Source: Betaproteobacteria bacterium (GTDB lineage: Bacteria; Pseudomonadota; Gammaproteobacteria; Burkholderiales; Burkholderiaceae_F). Taken from it: 64,000 bases of DNA. Of this stretch, positions 15,222-26,327 are shown piece after piece. Location of the stretch: the NCBI GenBank assembly GCA_016861185.1, contig BOKW01000004.1:248001-312000 (forward strand), read 5' to 3'. Numbering within the stretch: position 1 is the stretch's first letter; each line of letters begins with the position of its first letter. A program made the position numbers and the translations under genes. Under the pieces are notes generated by a model, which had not been told where the DNA came from, did no database searches, and worked only from the letters and a program-made list of their open reading frames with translations.

Positions 15222-15242
15222 CGTTGCTCGGGCGTTGCTCGC
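15222..15242. repeat. 21-bp direct repeat, right copy
   Basis: Identical to the copy at 13302-13322. The decayed TPR gene becomes recognisable only 9 bp beyond this copy, as though the repeat marks the edge of a rearrangement that removed its 5' part. Confidence 0.85.
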
Positions 15243-15250
15243 GGCGGGCT

Positions 15251-15713
15251 TGGGTCTATCGCGGCGAGCTTTCGAAGGCGCTGGCGCACGATCCGTGGTC
15301 GCCGATAGCGTGGCTACGCCGCGGCTGGGCCTCCGCGTATCACGGCGAGCCGGAATTCGCGATCCGCGAACTGCGCACGATGCTGCAGTTGATGCCGTTC
15401 GATCCGCTGCGGCACCTCGCGTTCATCGGCATCGGCTGCGCGCACTTCGCCGCGGGGCGATACGAGCGCGCGGCGCGCTGAGTGCGCGCGGGCCTCGATT
15501 CCAATCCGGGTTCGTTCTGGGCAACGCGCGTGCTCGCCGCGGCTGCCGTCTTACGCCGGCGCGCGATCCGAGGCGTGCAGCGTGGTCAGGCAGGTCTTGC
15601 GCAAGGATCCCGCGCTCGGCGTCGCTGTCGCGCGCGAGGCGTGGCCGTTTCCGCAGGACTTCATGGCGCGCCTTGGCGACGGACTCAAGTCGGCCGGTTT
15701 GCCGCGCGCGTGA
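15251..15713 (+). pseudogene. remnant of a TPR-domain protein
   Basis: Remnant of the C-terminal TPR region found in adenylate-cyclase or winged-helix/TPR regulators. The frame reads WVYRGELSKALAHDPWSPIA...GEPEFAIRELRTMLQLMPFDP...HFAAGRYERAAR, then TGA at 15479-15481 where a Trp codon is expected, continues VRAGLDSNPGSFWATRVLA, then shifts frame near 15550 to YAGARSEACSVV...KDPALGVAVAREAWPFPQDFMARLGDGLKSAGLPRA and stops at 15711-15713. The 5' portion is missing. A nonsense codon, a frameshift and truncation together show it is dead. Confidence 0.8.
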
Positions 15714-15755
15714 TGCGGCGACTGTCGCGCTGGCAGCAGCTGTCCTCTGCCACGC

Positions 15756-18695
15756 TCAACCGGCCAGTTGCGCAATCAGGACGCCGACGAGCGAATCCAG
15801 CTCGAAGGCGCGCGCTGCGCGTCCGGCGGCATCGACTTCGGGTGCCGCCAAGCCGAGCGCGTCCAGTCGGATGCGGGACTCGTCGCGGTCGCCGTGCTCG
15901 GCGAGCGGATGCCGGGCGACGAATGACCACAGCTCGGCGGCGCGCGCGATTTCGCCGCGGTGCGCTGCCAATTCGCCGCAGCAAAAGATTGCCGTCAACT
16001 GGATCGGCACATCCGCAAGTGCGATCGCGCGCTGAAGCCCATCGAGCAGCCAACGCTGTGCCCGCTCGAAGTTGCCGCGCCGCGCGCAGATGCGGCCCAG
16101 ACCGAGGCGAATCTCGGCACTACTCTGTCCCTCGCCTCCCCGGTTGTCAGCCTCGAGGGCCCTGTCGAGATACGACTGCGCGGAGTCCAGGCGGCTCAGC
16201 GCGATGTCGATGTACGCGAGGTTGATCAGGCAGTAGATGCGCACGGTGGCAAGGCCGTTCTGTTCGCACAGATCGAATGCCTCCATCACGTGACGCCTTG
16301 CACCTTCCCAGTCGCGTTGCATGCGCAATACGTTGCCGAGATTGTTCAGCGTGATGGCCTGGCCTTGTGCGCCGCCGGCGCGCCGATACAGCGCCAGCGC
16401 CCGCTCATAGAGAGGGAGCGCGCGCTCGTAATTTCCGCTGGTTTTCTCGCACATTGCGATTCCGTTCAACGGCGCGGCGGCGCCGATCTCGTCGCCGCTG
16501 CGTTCCGCAAGCCGCAACCCTTCTTCGAAGTATCGCCGGGCCCTCACGACATCACCCCGTTGCCAGAGCGACAGGCCGATGATCTGCAAACTCTGGCGCA
16601 CTCCGGTCAGTCGCTTCAGCACCCGGTAGAGCGGCAGCGCCCGGCGCGCGCAAGCTTCGGCCGCATCGGGTTCACCCTTCCGGTAATAGAGCGCGGCCAG
16701 CGCCCTTTGCACCGCTGCGATGGCCGCGCGATGTTCCGGCTGCGTCGGATCGAGCGCGGCCATCGCCTCGTCGAACAGGCCGATGGCCTCGATCCAGCGG
16801 GCTTTGATCTCGAAGAATCGATGCAGCGGCGTCGCCATCGTCTCCACGGCGTTCACGTCGCGCTCGGCGAGCGCCATCGACCACACGATGCGGAAATCCT
16901 CGAGGGAGGCCTCGATCGCGTCGATCGATTCCTTGCGCGCCCCGCGCACGAGGTCCCCGTAGTAGCCAAGCTGCTGCACGTGATAGTCGACGTAGCGGCG
17001 TCGAGTGGGCAGCTCTTCGCCAAGCTTTCCGCGCGCGCATTGCCGCATCAGCGCGTGGAACGAGAATCGTCCGTCGCCTTCGGCGCGCAGCAGCGACTTG
17101 TCGGCGAGTGCGGCCAGCACCGGCAGGTTCGCGCCCGCGACCTGCGCCGCGGCTTCGCGCGTGAACGGCGCGGCGAACACCGCGAGCTGCGTCAGCGCGC
17201 GCTGCTCGACCGATGTGAGCAGGCGCCACGAGTGCTCGAAGCTCGCGCGCACGCTGCGCTGGCGGTCGGGCACGTGCGCCGCGCCCTCTAGCAGGTCGAG
17301 CGAACGTTCGATCTCGCGCCGGATTTCGGCCACTGGCAGCAGCCGCACCCAGGCGGCGGCCAGTTCAATCGCCAGCGGCGCGCCTTCGAGCAGCCGCACG
17401 AGGGCCGCGACGTCGCCGGCCGCGCGCGCGACGTCGAACGACGGCGCCGCGGCGCGGGCGCGCAGCTCGAACAGCTTCACGGCATCGAAGGCACGCAGCA
17501 CGTCGGTTTCCGTCTCGTCGGCGTCGGGCACCGGTAACCCGGCCAGCGGCAACAGCCATTCGCCGGCGATCGCCAGTCGCGCGCGCGAGGTGAGCAGCAG
17601 TTTCAACTGCGCGCCCGACTGCACCAGTCGTTCGGCCAGCGGCGCGATGCCGGGCAGATGCTCTGCGTTGTCGAATACCAGCAGCGCGCGGCGGCCGCGC
17701 AGCACGTCGCACACCTGCGCCAGCGGATCGGCCGTACCGGCGAGTGTGATATCGGCCGCGGCAGCGATGCGCGGCGCCACCTGCGCGGCATCGGCCAGGT
17801 CTTCCAGCGCGACCCAGTGCGTCGCTTCGGATTGCGGCGTGGACAGGGCGAGTGCGGCCCGCGCAAGCCGGCTCTTGCCGATGCCGCCCGGGCCGGTGAT
17901 CGTCAGCACGCGGCACTCGTCGCGCTCGATCAGCGCCTGCAGCTCGCGCAGCTCGGCGCGACGGCCGATGAAATCGGCGTCGACCGGCACCGGCGCTGCT
18001 GGCGCCGCCGCCTGCGATGCTTCCGCGAGCGCGCGCACGCGCACGGACGGCGCGACGCCGATTTCCTGCGCCAGCCGCGCGCTGAATTCGCCGATCGTCC
18101 GCTGCGCTTCGGCCGCGCGGCCCTGAGCGCGCATCGCTTCGACCAGCGCCACGAGCGCGTCCTCGTCGAGCGGGTCGAGCGCGAGCCAGCCGCGCGCCAA
18201 AGACTCGCGCGCCGGCGCATCGGCGCCGAGTTGCGCCAGGCGGTGCGCGGTGGCGGCGCGTTGCAGCGCCGCCAGCCGATTGCGCTCGAAGCGCAGCCAT
18301 TCGACGAAGGGCTCGGCGGCGCCGCGCTCGAAACCGTCGGCAAAGGCCCCGCGACAGGCATCGACCGCGGCGGCCCAGCGCTGCTCGGCGCAGGCACGCT
18401 CGAAATCGCGCAGATCGGATTCGATGCGCCAGCGCAGCGCGTCGGCGCGCGACTCGAGCCCGTCGAGCCAAGGCTGCGCGCGGGCGCGGAACAGCAGCTT
18501 GCGCAGATTGCGCCGCGCCGCCTCGGCGGGCAGGTCGGGCCACAGCAATGCGATCAACTGGTCGCGCGTCGTCCACTCGCCGCGCGCGGCGAGCACGACC
18601 GCCAGCTGCGTCAGCCGTTCGGGTGCAAGCGGTGTGCCGCCCGCGTCGGCGAAGTACGCGGGGGCTCCGAACAGTTGGAGGCGGGCGGCCAGCAT
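15756..18695 (-). CDS. AfsR/SARP-like ATPase transcriptional regulator with TPRs
   Basis: A 979-residue multidomain regulator from ATG 18695. Order: N-terminal winged-helix-like region (LQLFGAPAYFADAGGTPLAPERLTQ... to ~100), bacterial transcriptional activation domain (BTAD, ~100-250, ending IGEFSARLAQEIGVAPS), NB-ARC-type ATPase (Walker A TGPGGIGKSRLA, Walker B RALLVFDNAEHL, LLLTSRARL sensor) and an AAA-lid winged helix, then at least five TPRs from ~640 to the end. Such STAND proteins link ligand sensing to transcription. An upstream TTG at 18758 is possible. It is divergent from the M20 amidohydrolase gene with 174 bp between. The effector and targets are unknown. Confidence 0.88.
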   Translation of the reverse strand: MLAARLQLFGAPAYFADAGGTPLAPERLTQLAVVLAARGEWTTRDQLIALLWPDLPAEAARRNLRKLLFRARAQPWLDGLESRADALRWRIESDLRDFERACAEQRWAAAVDACRGAFADGFERGAAEPFVEWLRFERNRLAALQRAATAHRLAQLGADAPARESLARGWLALDPLDEDALVALVEAMRAQGRAAEAQRTIGEFSARLAQEIGVAPSVRVRALAEASQAAAPAAPVPVDADFIGRRAELRELQALIERDECRVLTITGPGGIGKSRLARAALALSTPQSEATHWVALEDLADAAQVAPRIAAAADITLAGTADPLAQVCDVLRGRRALLVFDNAEHLPGIAPLAERLVQSGAQLKLLLTSRARLAIAGEWLLPLAGLPVPDADETETDVLRAFDAVKLFELRARAAAPSFDVARAAGDVAALVRLLEGAPLAIELAAAWVRLLPVAEIRREIERSLDLLEGAAHVPDRQRSVRASFEHSWRLLTSVEQRALTQLAVFAAPFTREAAAQVAGANLPVLAALADKSLLRAEGDGRFSFHALMRQCARGKLGEELPTRRRYVDYHVQQLGYYGDLVRGARKESIDAIEASLEDFRIVWSMALAERDVNAVETMATPLHRFFEIKARWIEAIGLFDEAMAALDPTQPEHRAAIAAVQRALAALYYRKGEPDAAEACARRALPLYRVLKRLTGVRQSLQIIGLSLWQRGDVVRARRYFEEGLRLAERSGDEIGAAAPLNGIAMCEKTSGNYERALPLYERALALYRRAGGAQGQAITLNNLGNVLRMQRDWEGARRHVMEAFDLCEQNGLATVRIYCLINLAYIDIALSRLDSAQSYLDRALEADNRGGEGQSSAEIRLGLGRICARRGNFERAQRWLLDGLQRAIALADVPIQLTAIFCCGELAAHRGEIARAAELWSFVARHPLAEHGDRDESRIRLDALGLAAPEVDAAGRAARAFELDSLVGVLIAQLAG

Positions 18696-18869
18696 GCGCA
18701 CTGGAAACACCGGCTTCGCAATCGCCGGTCGACTCGCGCACAAGTGTTGGCGCGGCAAGCGCCGCCGTCAACGGCAAGACACCGTGCGTGGGGTGGGATT
18801 GCGCACTCCAACTGCGGCGTCGCCGCGCGTAAGCTCACGCCTCCCTGCAAGCCGATTCGCTCACTGCTC

Positions 18870-20060
18870 ATGAATCTGCTCGACCCCATCGTCCAGTTCC
18901 GTTCCGAAATCCAGGCGATCCGCCGCGACATCCACGCGCATCCGGAGCTGCGCTTCGAGGAGCGGCGCACGGCCGATCTGGTCGCCGCGAAGCTCACCGA
19001 ATGGGGCATCGAGGTACACCGCGGGCTCGGCGGCACCGGTGTGGTCGGCGTGATCCGCAACGGCACCTCCAGGCGCGCGATCGGGCTGCGCGCCGACATG
19101 GATGCGCTGCCGATCCAGGAAGTGAACGAGTTCGCGCACCGTTCGGTGTTCGCGAACAAGATGCACGCCTGCGGGCACGACGGCCACACGGCGATGCTGC
19201 TCGGCGCGGCCAGGTACCTGGCGCAAACGAAGCCCTTCGACGGCACCGTCGTGCTGATCTTCCAGCCCGCCGAAGAGGGCGGCGCCGGCGCGCAGCGCAT
19301 GATCGATGACGGCCTGTTCGAGAAGTTTCCGTGCGATGCGGTGTTCGGCATGCACAACTGGCCGGGGCTGAAAGTCGGCGAGTTCGGCGTCACGCCGGGG
19401 CCGATGATGGCCTCGAGCAACGAGTTCGAGATCAGGGTCGTCGGCCGCGGCACGCACGCGGCGCTGCCTCACCTCGGCGTCGATCCGGTGTTCGTCGCGG
19501 TGCAGATCGCGCAGGGGCTGCAGGGCATCGTCACGCGCAGCAAGAAGCCGATCGACGCCGCGGTGCTGTCGATCACGATGATCCACGCCGGCGACACGAC
19601 GAACGTGGTGCCGGACGTGGCGACGATCGCCGGCACCGTGCGCACGTTCAGCGACGCGGTGACCGCGCTGGTCGAGGAGCGGATGAAGCGCATCGCACAA
19701 CTGACCGCCGAGGCGCACGGCGCCGAAGCGCATGTCGAGTTCAAGTGGAACTATCCGCCGACGGTCAACCATCCCGCCGAAGCCGAGTTCGCCGCGAGCG
19801 TGATGGACGACATCGTCGGGGCGGCCAACGTCAAGCGCAATTACGAGCCGACGATGGGCTCGGAGGACTTCGCCTACATGCTGAAGGTCAAGCGCGGGGC
19901 GTACGTCTTCATCGGCAACGGCGAGGGAGCGCACCGCGCCGCCGGCCACGGGCTCGGCCCCTGCACGCTGCACAACGCGTCGTACGACTTCAACGACGAG
20001 CTGATCCCGCTCGGCGCAACGTTCTGGGTGCGACTGGTCGAGAAGTTCCTCGCACGCTAG
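18870..20060 (+). CDS. M20-family amidohydrolase (hippurate hydrolase-like)
   Basis: A 396-residue zinc/manganese peptidase-like amidohydrolase that splits N-acyl amino acids. Signatures: IRRDIHAHPELRFEE near the N-terminus, IGLRADMDALPI, the metal ligands in MHACGHDGHTAMLLG, QPAEEGGAGAQRMI, and HAALPHLGVDPVFVAVQI in the lid domain, with GSEDFAYML near the C-terminus supplying another ligand. No signal peptide, so cytosolic. The ATG at 18870 fits family N-termini, though no strong ribosome site is seen. It is divergent from the AfsR-like regulator, which could control it. Confidence 0.9.
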   Translation: MNLLDPIVQFRSEIQAIRRDIHAHPELRFEERRTADLVAAKLTEWGIEVHRGLGGTGVVGVIRNGTSRRAIGLRADMDALPIQEVNEFAHRSVFANKMHACGHDGHTAMLLGAARYLAQTKPFDGTVVLIFQPAEEGGAGAQRMIDDGLFEKFPCDAVFGMHNWPGLKVGEFGVTPGPMMASSNEFEIRVVGRGTHAALPHLGVDPVFVAVQIAQGLQGIVTRSKKPIDAAVLSITMIHAGDTTNVVPDVATIAGTVRTFSDAVTALVEERMKRIAQLTAEAHGAEAHVEFKWNYPPTVNHPAEAEFAASVMDDIVGAANVKRNYEPTMGSEDFAYMLKVKRGAYVFIGNGEGAHRAAGHGLGPCTLHNASYDFNDELIPLGATFWVRLVEKFLAR

Positions 20061-20119
20061 CGCGCGGCCGAAGCCCTCGCCTCCGACTCCCCCTTTTCTG
20101 TCGCGCGCGGACCGGGCGC

Positions 20120-20133
20120 TTGACTGCCATCAA
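20120..20133. promoter_or_regulatory. FNR/ANR-type box before the lipoprotein gene
   Basis: TTGACTGCCATCAA fits the TTGAY-N4-RTCAA form of FNR/ANR/DNR sites. A CCTATG -10-like element at 20153-20158 begins 26.5 bp from the box centre, the spacing of class II sites centred at -41.5. It would drive the glycine-zipper lipoprotein gene starting at 20236. Confidence 0.65.
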
Positions 20134-20235
20134 GCCGCGGCTCGCGTCGCGGCCTATGGTGGATCGCACGTTTCGGCGAGCGCGTGATCGGCGCCATGCC
20201 TCGCTGCGCTTCGGCGGAGCGATCGGAGGCGAAAC

Positions 20236-20700
20236 ATGTGCAAGTCATCCGTCCTCTCGCGCGGCGCGGCCGCTGCGAGCATCGCTGCCCTTCTTGGCTG
20301 CGCGTCGCCGCCGACGCAGGAGCAGACCGGCATGATCGTCGGCGGCGTCATCGGCGGCGTGCTCGGTTCGCAGGTCGGCAGCGGCCACGGACGCACGACG
20401 GCGACGATCATCGGAACCATTGTCGGCGCCGCGATCGGCGGCGCGGTCGGGCGCTCGATGGACGAGCAGGACCGCATCAAGACCGCGCACACGCTGGAGA
20501 CGGTGCGGACCGGCGTGCCTTCGCAGTGGCGCAATCCGGACACGGGCAATGTCTATACGGTGACGCCGACGCGCACGATCGACAGCGCGCAAGGGCCCTG
20601 CCGCGAATACACGATCGACGCGACGATCGGCGGCAAGAAGGAGCAGATCGTCGGCACCGCGTGCCGTCAGGCCGACGGGAGCTGGCGCGTCGTGAGTTGA
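20236..20700 (+). CDS. glycine-zipper outer-membrane lipoprotein
   Basis: A 154-residue lipoprotein: N-terminal signal with lipobox ALLGCAS (Cys22 lipidated), then a glycine-zipper 2TM region (GMIVGGVIGGVLGSQVGSG and IIGTIVGAAIGGAVGRSM), then a small beta-rich domain (VYTVTPTRTID, CREYTIDATIGG, ADGSWRVVS) like the 17-kDa surface antigen/RcnB-type tail. ATG 20236 follows GGAGGCGAAAC. It is expected at the inner face of the outer membrane or surface. An FNR-type box and -10 element upstream suggest induction under low oxygen. Family clear, role not known. Confidence 0.85.
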   Translation: MCKSSVLSRGAAAASIAALLGCASPPTQEQTGMIVGGVIGGVLGSQVGSGHGRTTATIIGTIVGAAIGGAVGRSMDEQDRIKTAHTLETVRTGVPSQWRNPDTGNVYTVTPTRTIDSAQGPCREYTIDATIGGKKEQIVGTACRQADGSWRVVS

Positions 20701-20722
20701 TCGCGCCGCTTCTGCCCCGCGG

Positions 20723-20736
20723 TTGACAGGTGTCAA
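20723..20736. promoter_or_regulatory. FNR/ANR-type box before the acetyl-CoA/2-oxoacid dehydrogenase operon
   Basis: TTGACAGGTGTCAA, with perfect TTGACA/TGTCAA arms. A CCTAGG -10-like element at 20756-20761 starts 26.5 bp from the box centre, predicting a start near 20771 and a ~30-nt leader to the ligase gene. It would control the run of genes to 27769. Confidence 0.7.
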
Positions 20737-20804
20737 TGCACGGCGGGCCGATGCGCCTAGGGTGAGCGCATCGGAACCCGGCGGCCAGCGGCCGGGACGT
20801 GTGC

Positions 20805-22589
<1,785 letters not shown>

Positions 22590-22638
22590 CGTGCGGCGGG
22601 GCGCCTGCTGGCGCTCGGCCGGCAACCGCGAGGACATC

Positions 22639-23178
22639 ATGAAAAAGACGCTGATCGTTTATCACTCCCGCACGGGCAACACGCGGCACGTCGCCCAGGC
22701 GCTCGCGCGGCGGCTCGATGCCGATCTCGACGAGATCAGGATCGTGCAGCCGATGGGCGGCGCGCTCGGCTACGCGGCCTGCGCGATCGAAGCGATCGCC
22801 GGGCTGACGCCGGCGCTGCGGCCGATGCGCAGGGACCCGACCGCCTACGAACGGGTCGTCATCGGCACGCCGGTCTGGTTCTGGAATCTGTCGAGCCCGG
22901 TGCGCAGCTGGCTCGCGCGGCATCGCCGCCTGCGCGGCCGCGTCGCGTTCTTCTGCACGATGGGCGGCTCGGGCGCGCAGCGCGTCTTCGCGGCGATGGC
23001 CGAGTTGCTCCGCAAGCAGCCGGTCGCCACCCTGGCGCTGACCGACGCGCAGATCGAGGCCGGCTTCGATGACCGGCTCGCCGCGTTCGTGCAGTCGCTG
23101 CAGACGCCTCGTCGCGTCGTTCGCGTCGGGTCCGCAACACGCGGACGCGCGTCGAAGCCCGCCGGCGCGGCAGCCTGA
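22639..23178 (+). CDS. flavodoxin-fold protein
   Basis: A 179-residue flavodoxin-like protein. The FMN phosphate loop is [21 protein letters not shown] at the N-terminus; the flavin-ring loops correspond to [18 protein letters not shown] and [14 protein letters not shown]. The basic tail after residue ~155 is not part of the fold. It may act as electron carrier or quinone reductase. It sits 49 nt after the ligase and 40 nt before E1-alpha, so probably in the same transcript. A link to the dehydrogenase (for instance as alternative electron acceptor) is speculative but notable since no E3 gene is present. Confidence 0.82.
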   Translation: MKKTLIVYHSRTGNTRHVAQALARRLDADLDEIRIVQPMGGALGYAACAIEAIAGLTPALRPMRRDPTAYERVVIGTPVWFWNLSSPVRSWLARHRRLRGRVAFFCTMGGSGAQRVFAAMAELLRKQPVATLALTDAQIEAGFDDRLAAFVQSLQTPRRVVRVGSATRGRASKPAGAAA

Positions 23179-23218
23179 AGCGCGGGCAGCGGCGTCGGTC
23201 CGGTACGGCAAGACTCCG

Positions 23219-24241
23219 ATGACGGCAGATCCGCGGGCGGCAGAACTGCTGCGCTTCACGACCGACGTGAAGCGCTACCCGCGCGAGTTCTGCCTCGCGC
23301 GGGTGCGCGACATGCTGCGCATCCGGCGGCTCGAGGAGCGCTGCGCGGAACTCTACGGCGCGGGCAAGATCCGCGGCTTCCTGCACCTGTACATCGGCGA
23401 AGAAGCGGTGGCGGCCGGCGTGCTGCCGAACCTCGCGCCGGAGGATGCGGTGGTCGCGACCTATCGCGAGCACGGCCAGGCACTGCTGCGCGGCGTGTCG
23501 ATGAATTCGATCATGGCCGAGATGTACGGCAAGCGCGAAGGCTGCTCGCGCGGGCGCGGCGGATCGATGCATCTGTTCGATGCGGCCACGCGCTTTTTCG
23601 GCGGCAACGCGATCGTCGGCGGCGGACTGCCGCTCGCGGTCGGACTCGCGCTGGCCGACAAGCTCGCGCACCGCACGGGTCGCGTGACCGCGTGCTTCTT
23701 CGGCGAAGGCGCGGTCGCCGAAGGCGTTTTCCATGAGTCGCTGAACCTCGCCGCGTTGTGGCGGCTGCCGGTGCTGTTCCTGTGCGAGAACAACCTGTAC
23801 GCGATGGGCACGGCGCTCGCGCGCTCCGAATCGCAGATCGACCTGACGAAGAAGGCGGCGAGCTACGGCCTGCGCACCGCGCACGTCAACGGCATGAACG
23901 TGCTGGCGGTGCACGAGGCGGCCAAAGCCGCGATCGACGCCGTGCGCGGCGACGGGCTGCCGGTGTTCGTCGAGTTCCACACGTACCGCTTCCGTGCGCA
24001 CTCGATGTTCGACGCCGAGCTGTATCGCGGCAAGGACGAAGTCGAGCGCTTCAAGCAGCTCGGGCCGATCCACACCTTCACCGACCGGCTGAAGGCCGCC
24101 GGGATGATGACCGAAGGCGACTTCGCCGCGATCGACCGCGAAGCGCTCGCCGAGGTCGACGCCGCGGTCGCGTTCGCCGAGGCAGGCACCTGGGAGCCGG
24201 TCGGGGAACTGACGAGGGACGTGTACACGCCGTCCGCCTGA
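23219..24241 (+). CDS. 2-oxoacid (pyruvate/acetoin-type) dehydrogenase E1 alpha subunit
   Basis: A 340-residue thiamine-diphosphate enzyme subunit. Family signatures: [44 protein letters not shown], the phosphorylation-loop-like SRGRGGSMH, and the ThDP/Mg site [26 protein letters not shown]...FLCENN. The length matches heterotetrameric E1 alpha of pyruvate, branched-chain or acetoin dehydrogenases; acetoin-type enzymes are close relatives. Together with E1-beta (25221) and E2 (26328) it makes an acyl-CoA-forming complex. A VOC gene and a HemG-like gene separate alpha from beta, an unusual arrangement. Confidence 0.92.
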   Translation: MTADPRAAELLRFTTDVKRYPREFCLARVRDMLRIRRLEERCAELYGAGKIRGFLHLYIGEEAVAAGVLPNLAPEDAVVATYREHGQALLRGVSMNSIMAEMYGKREGCSRGRGGSMHLFDAATRFFGGNAIVGGGLPLAVGLALADKLAHRTGRVTACFFGEGAVAEGVFHESLNLAALWRLPVLFLCENNLYAMGTALARSESQIDLTKKAASYGLRTAHVNGMNVLAVHEAAKAAIDAVRGDGLPVFVEFHTYRFRAHSMFDAELYRGKDEVERFKQLGPIHTFTDRLKAAGMMTEGDFAAIDREALAEVDAAVAFAEAGTWEPVGELTRDVYTPSA

Positions 24242-24257
24242 ACTGAAGGCAGCCGCG

Positions 24258-24626
24258 ATGTCCCGTGCCGTCCATTTCGATCTGAGCGCCGACGATCCGC
24301 GGCGTGCTGTCGAGTTCTATCGCAACGTGTTCGGCTGGAGGATCGACCGGTGGGCCGGTCCCGGCGAATACTGGCTGATGACGACCGGCGATGCCGGGCA
24401 GCCCGGCATCACCGGCGGCATTGCGAAGCGCGTCTCGCCAGGCGACTCGACCGCGGTCGTCTACGACGTCGCATCGGTCGACGCAGCGGCCGCGCGCGTC
24501 GTCGCGTGCGGCGGGTCGGTCCGCGAACCGAAGCAGACGCTTCCGGGCGTGGGCTTCCTGGTCGCCTGCCGCGACACCGAGGGCAATACGTTCTGCCTCC
24601 TGCAACCCGACGCGAACGCCGCCTGA
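24258..24626 (+). CDS. VOC/glyoxalase-fold protein
   Basis: A 122-residue vicinal-oxygen-chelate protein made of two beta-alpha-beta-beta-beta modules: VHFDLSADDPRRAVEFYRNVFGWRID and STAVVYDVASVDAAAARVVACGG...LPGVGFLVACRDTEGNTFCLLQ. Metal ligands would be His8 of the first module and the Glu in DTEGN of the second. It belongs to the small lactoylglutathione-lyase-like group, whose members are rarely characterised. It is embedded between E1-alpha (16 nt) and the flavodoxin gene (35 nt). Detoxification of a reactive carbonyl by-product is possible but unproven. Confidence 0.82.
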   Translation: MSRAVHFDLSADDPRRAVEFYRNVFGWRIDRWAGPGEYWLMTTGDAGQPGITGGIAKRVSPGDSTAVVYDVASVDAAAARVVACGGSVREPKQTLPGVGFLVACRDTEGNTFCLLQPDANAA

Positions 24627-24661
24627 CGCGCACGGCACGCACGCCCCTGAGGGAGTGAGTC

Positions 24662-25219
24662 ATGAAGAAGGTCCTCGTCGTCTACGGAACGACCGAAGGC
24701 CATACGCGCAAGGTCGCGACGTTCGTCGCCGAGCATCTGCGCGCGCAGGGTGCGGTCGTCGATCTCGTGGACAGCGCCACGCCGGCCGCCGCGGCAGTGC
24801 AGCCGACCTACGGCGCCGCCGTGATCGCGGGTTCGTTGCACGAGCACCTGCACCAGCGCACGCTGGTGCACTTCGTCAAGGAGAACATCGCGTGGCTGAA
24901 CGCGCTCCCGACGGCGGTCGTTTCGGTCGGCTTGTCCGCCGCGATGCCCGACGCCGAAAGCCAGGCGCAGGCGCGCAACAACCTGGAGTACTTCCTGAAC
25001 GAGACGGGGCTGAAACCGACGCTCGCCAAGAGCGTCGGCGGCGCGCTGCTGTACACGAAGTACGACTGGTTCAAGCGCACGATGATGCGGATGATCGCCA
25101 GGCAGATGGGCAAGGACGTCGACGACACGCGCGACCACGAATACACCGACTGGGACGAGCTGCGCCGCTTCGTCGACGACTTCGTCCGGCAGGCACGGCT
25201 CTCCGATGGACAGCAGTGA
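24662..25219 (+). CDS. HemG-like flavodoxin-domain protein
   Basis: A 185-residue flavodoxin-domain protein similar to menaquinone-dependent protoporphyrinogen IX dehydrogenase Hem[19 protein letters not shown] (FMN phosphate loop), [35 protein letters not shown], and [21 protein letters not shown] followed by ...[13 protein letters not shown], as in HemG. HemG makes protoporphyrin without oxygen, using quinones, which fits low-oxygen control of this operon. The FMN loop and the basic [11 protein letters not shown] region are conserved. GGGAGTGAGTC precedes the ATG. Annotated as HemG-like because orthology needs alignment. Confidence 0.8.
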   Translation: MKKVLVVYGTTEGHTRKVATFVAEHLRAQGAVVDLVDSATPAAAAVQPTYGAAVIAGSLHEHLHQRTLVHFVKENIAWLNALPTAVVSVGLSAAMPDAESQAQARNNLEYFLNETGLKPTLAKSVGGALLYTKYDWFKRTMMRMIARQMGKDVDDTRDHEYTDWDELRRFVDDFVRQARLSDGQQ

Positions 25220-25220
25220 C

Positions 25221-26207
25221 ATGACCGCGCGCACGACGACCCACCGCGAAGCGCTGCGCGAGGCGCACCGCGAGGCGCTTGCCCGCGATCCGCGCGTCTT
25301 CGTGATGGGCGAAGACGTCGGCAGATACGGCGGCGCCTACGCGGTGACCAAGGGCCTGCTCGAGGAGTTCGGCCCCGAACGCATCCGCGACACGCCGCTG
25401 TCGGAGCTCGCCTTCGTCGGCGCCGGCGTCGGGGCCGCGCTCGGCGGCGCGCGGCCGATCGTCGAGGTGATGACGGTCAACTTCTCGCTGCTCGCGCTCG
25501 ACCAGATCGTCAACAACGCGGCGACGATCCGCCACATGTCGGGCGGCCAGTTCTCGGTGCCGCTCGTGATCCGCATGGCCACGGGCGCGGGGCGCCAGCT
25601 CGCCGCGCAGCACTCGCACAGCCTCGAGGTCTGGTACGCGCACGTGCCGGGACTGAAGGTGCTGGCGCCGGCGACGCTCGAGGATGCGCGCGGCATGCTC
25701 GCGCCCGCGCTCGCCGATCCCGATCCGGTCGTGATCTTCGAGCATGCGCAGCTCTACAACCTCGAAGGCGAGCTCGCCGACCCGCCGCCCACGGTCGACA
25801 TCGCGCACGCCGCGGTGCGCCGCGCCGGCAAGGATCTTTCGATCGTCACCTACGGCGGCAGCCTGCCGCGCGCGCTCGCCGCCGCCGACGAACTCGCACG
25901 CGACGACATCGACGCCGAGGTGCTCGACCTGCGCGTACTGCGCCCGCTCGACTGGGACGCGATCGTGGCATCGGTCGCCAAGACGCACCGCGCGCTCGTC
26001 GTCGACGAAGGCTGGAAGACCTGCAGCCTCGCCGCCGAGATCATGGCCGGCGTCGCCGAGCGCGCGTTCTACGAGCTGGACGCGCCGCTCGCGCGCGTCT
26101 GCACCGAGGAGGTGCCGATTCCCTACGCCAAGCATCTCGAAGACGCCGCGCTGCCGATGCCGCCGAAGATCGTTGCGGCGGCAAAGCGGATGTGCCGAAG
26201 GAGTTGA
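25221..26207 (+). CDS. 2-oxoacid dehydrogenase E1 beta subunit
   Basis: A 328-residue transketolase-like beta subunit paired with the alpha subunit at 23219. Motifs: [97 protein letters not shown], and the C-terminal transketolase domain [32 protein letters not shown]. It starts 1 nt after the HemG-like stop (ATG 25221; ATG 25206 is an in-frame alternative overlapping that gene). Length and motifs match pyruvate/acetoin-type E1 beta. Confidence 0.93.
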   Translation: MTARTTTHREALREAHREALARDPRVFVMGEDVGRYGGAYAVTKGLLEEFGPERIRDTPLSELAFVGAGVGAALGGARPIVEVMTVNFSLLALDQIVNNAATIRHMSGGQFSVPLVIRMATGAGRQLAAQHSHSLEVWYAHVPGLKVLAPATLEDARGMLAPALADPDPVVIFEHAQLYNLEGELADPPPTVDIAHAAVRRAGKDLSIVTYGGSLPRALAAADELARDDIDAEVLDLRVLRPLDWDAIVASVAKTHRALVVDEGWKTCSLAAEIMAGVAERAFYELDAPLARVCTEEVPIPYAKHLEDAALPMPPKIVAAAKRMCRRS

Positions 26208-26214
26208 AGTGTTC

Positions 26215-26289
26215 ACCACCGAGACACGGAGAACACGGAGAGAAGAATGCCTTCGATGCCTTTCTCGGTGATCTCGGTGTCTCGGTGGT
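26215..26289. repeat. intergenic inverted repeat (ACCACCGAGACAC family)
   Basis: ACCACCGAGACAC (26215-26227) pairs perfectly with GTGTCTCGGTGGT (26277-26289), with 49 bp between that contain further near-copies (ACACGGAGAACACGGAGAG and CTCGGTGATCTCGG). It fills almost the entire gap between E1-beta and E2. This resembles the GAGACACAGAG-type intergenic palindromes scattered in many genomes. The structured RNA could tune E2/ACP expression relative to E1. Confidence 0.85.
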
Positions 26290-26327
26290 TCAATCGGCCT
26301 TCGTCTGCCTGAAGCCGCCCGCGCGCG

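Noticed and set aside
13302..15242. The 21-bp direct repeats as ends of a transposon or attachment sites
   Set aside because: No transposase or integrase lies between them, and no inverted ends are seen. Reported as direct repeats only.
15479..15481. A second in-frame TGA, considered as another selenocysteine codon
   Set aside because: It replaces a Trp codon in a TPR repeat, the gene also has a frameshift near 15550 and lacks its 5' end, and no SECIS-like hairpin follows. Decay is the better explanation.
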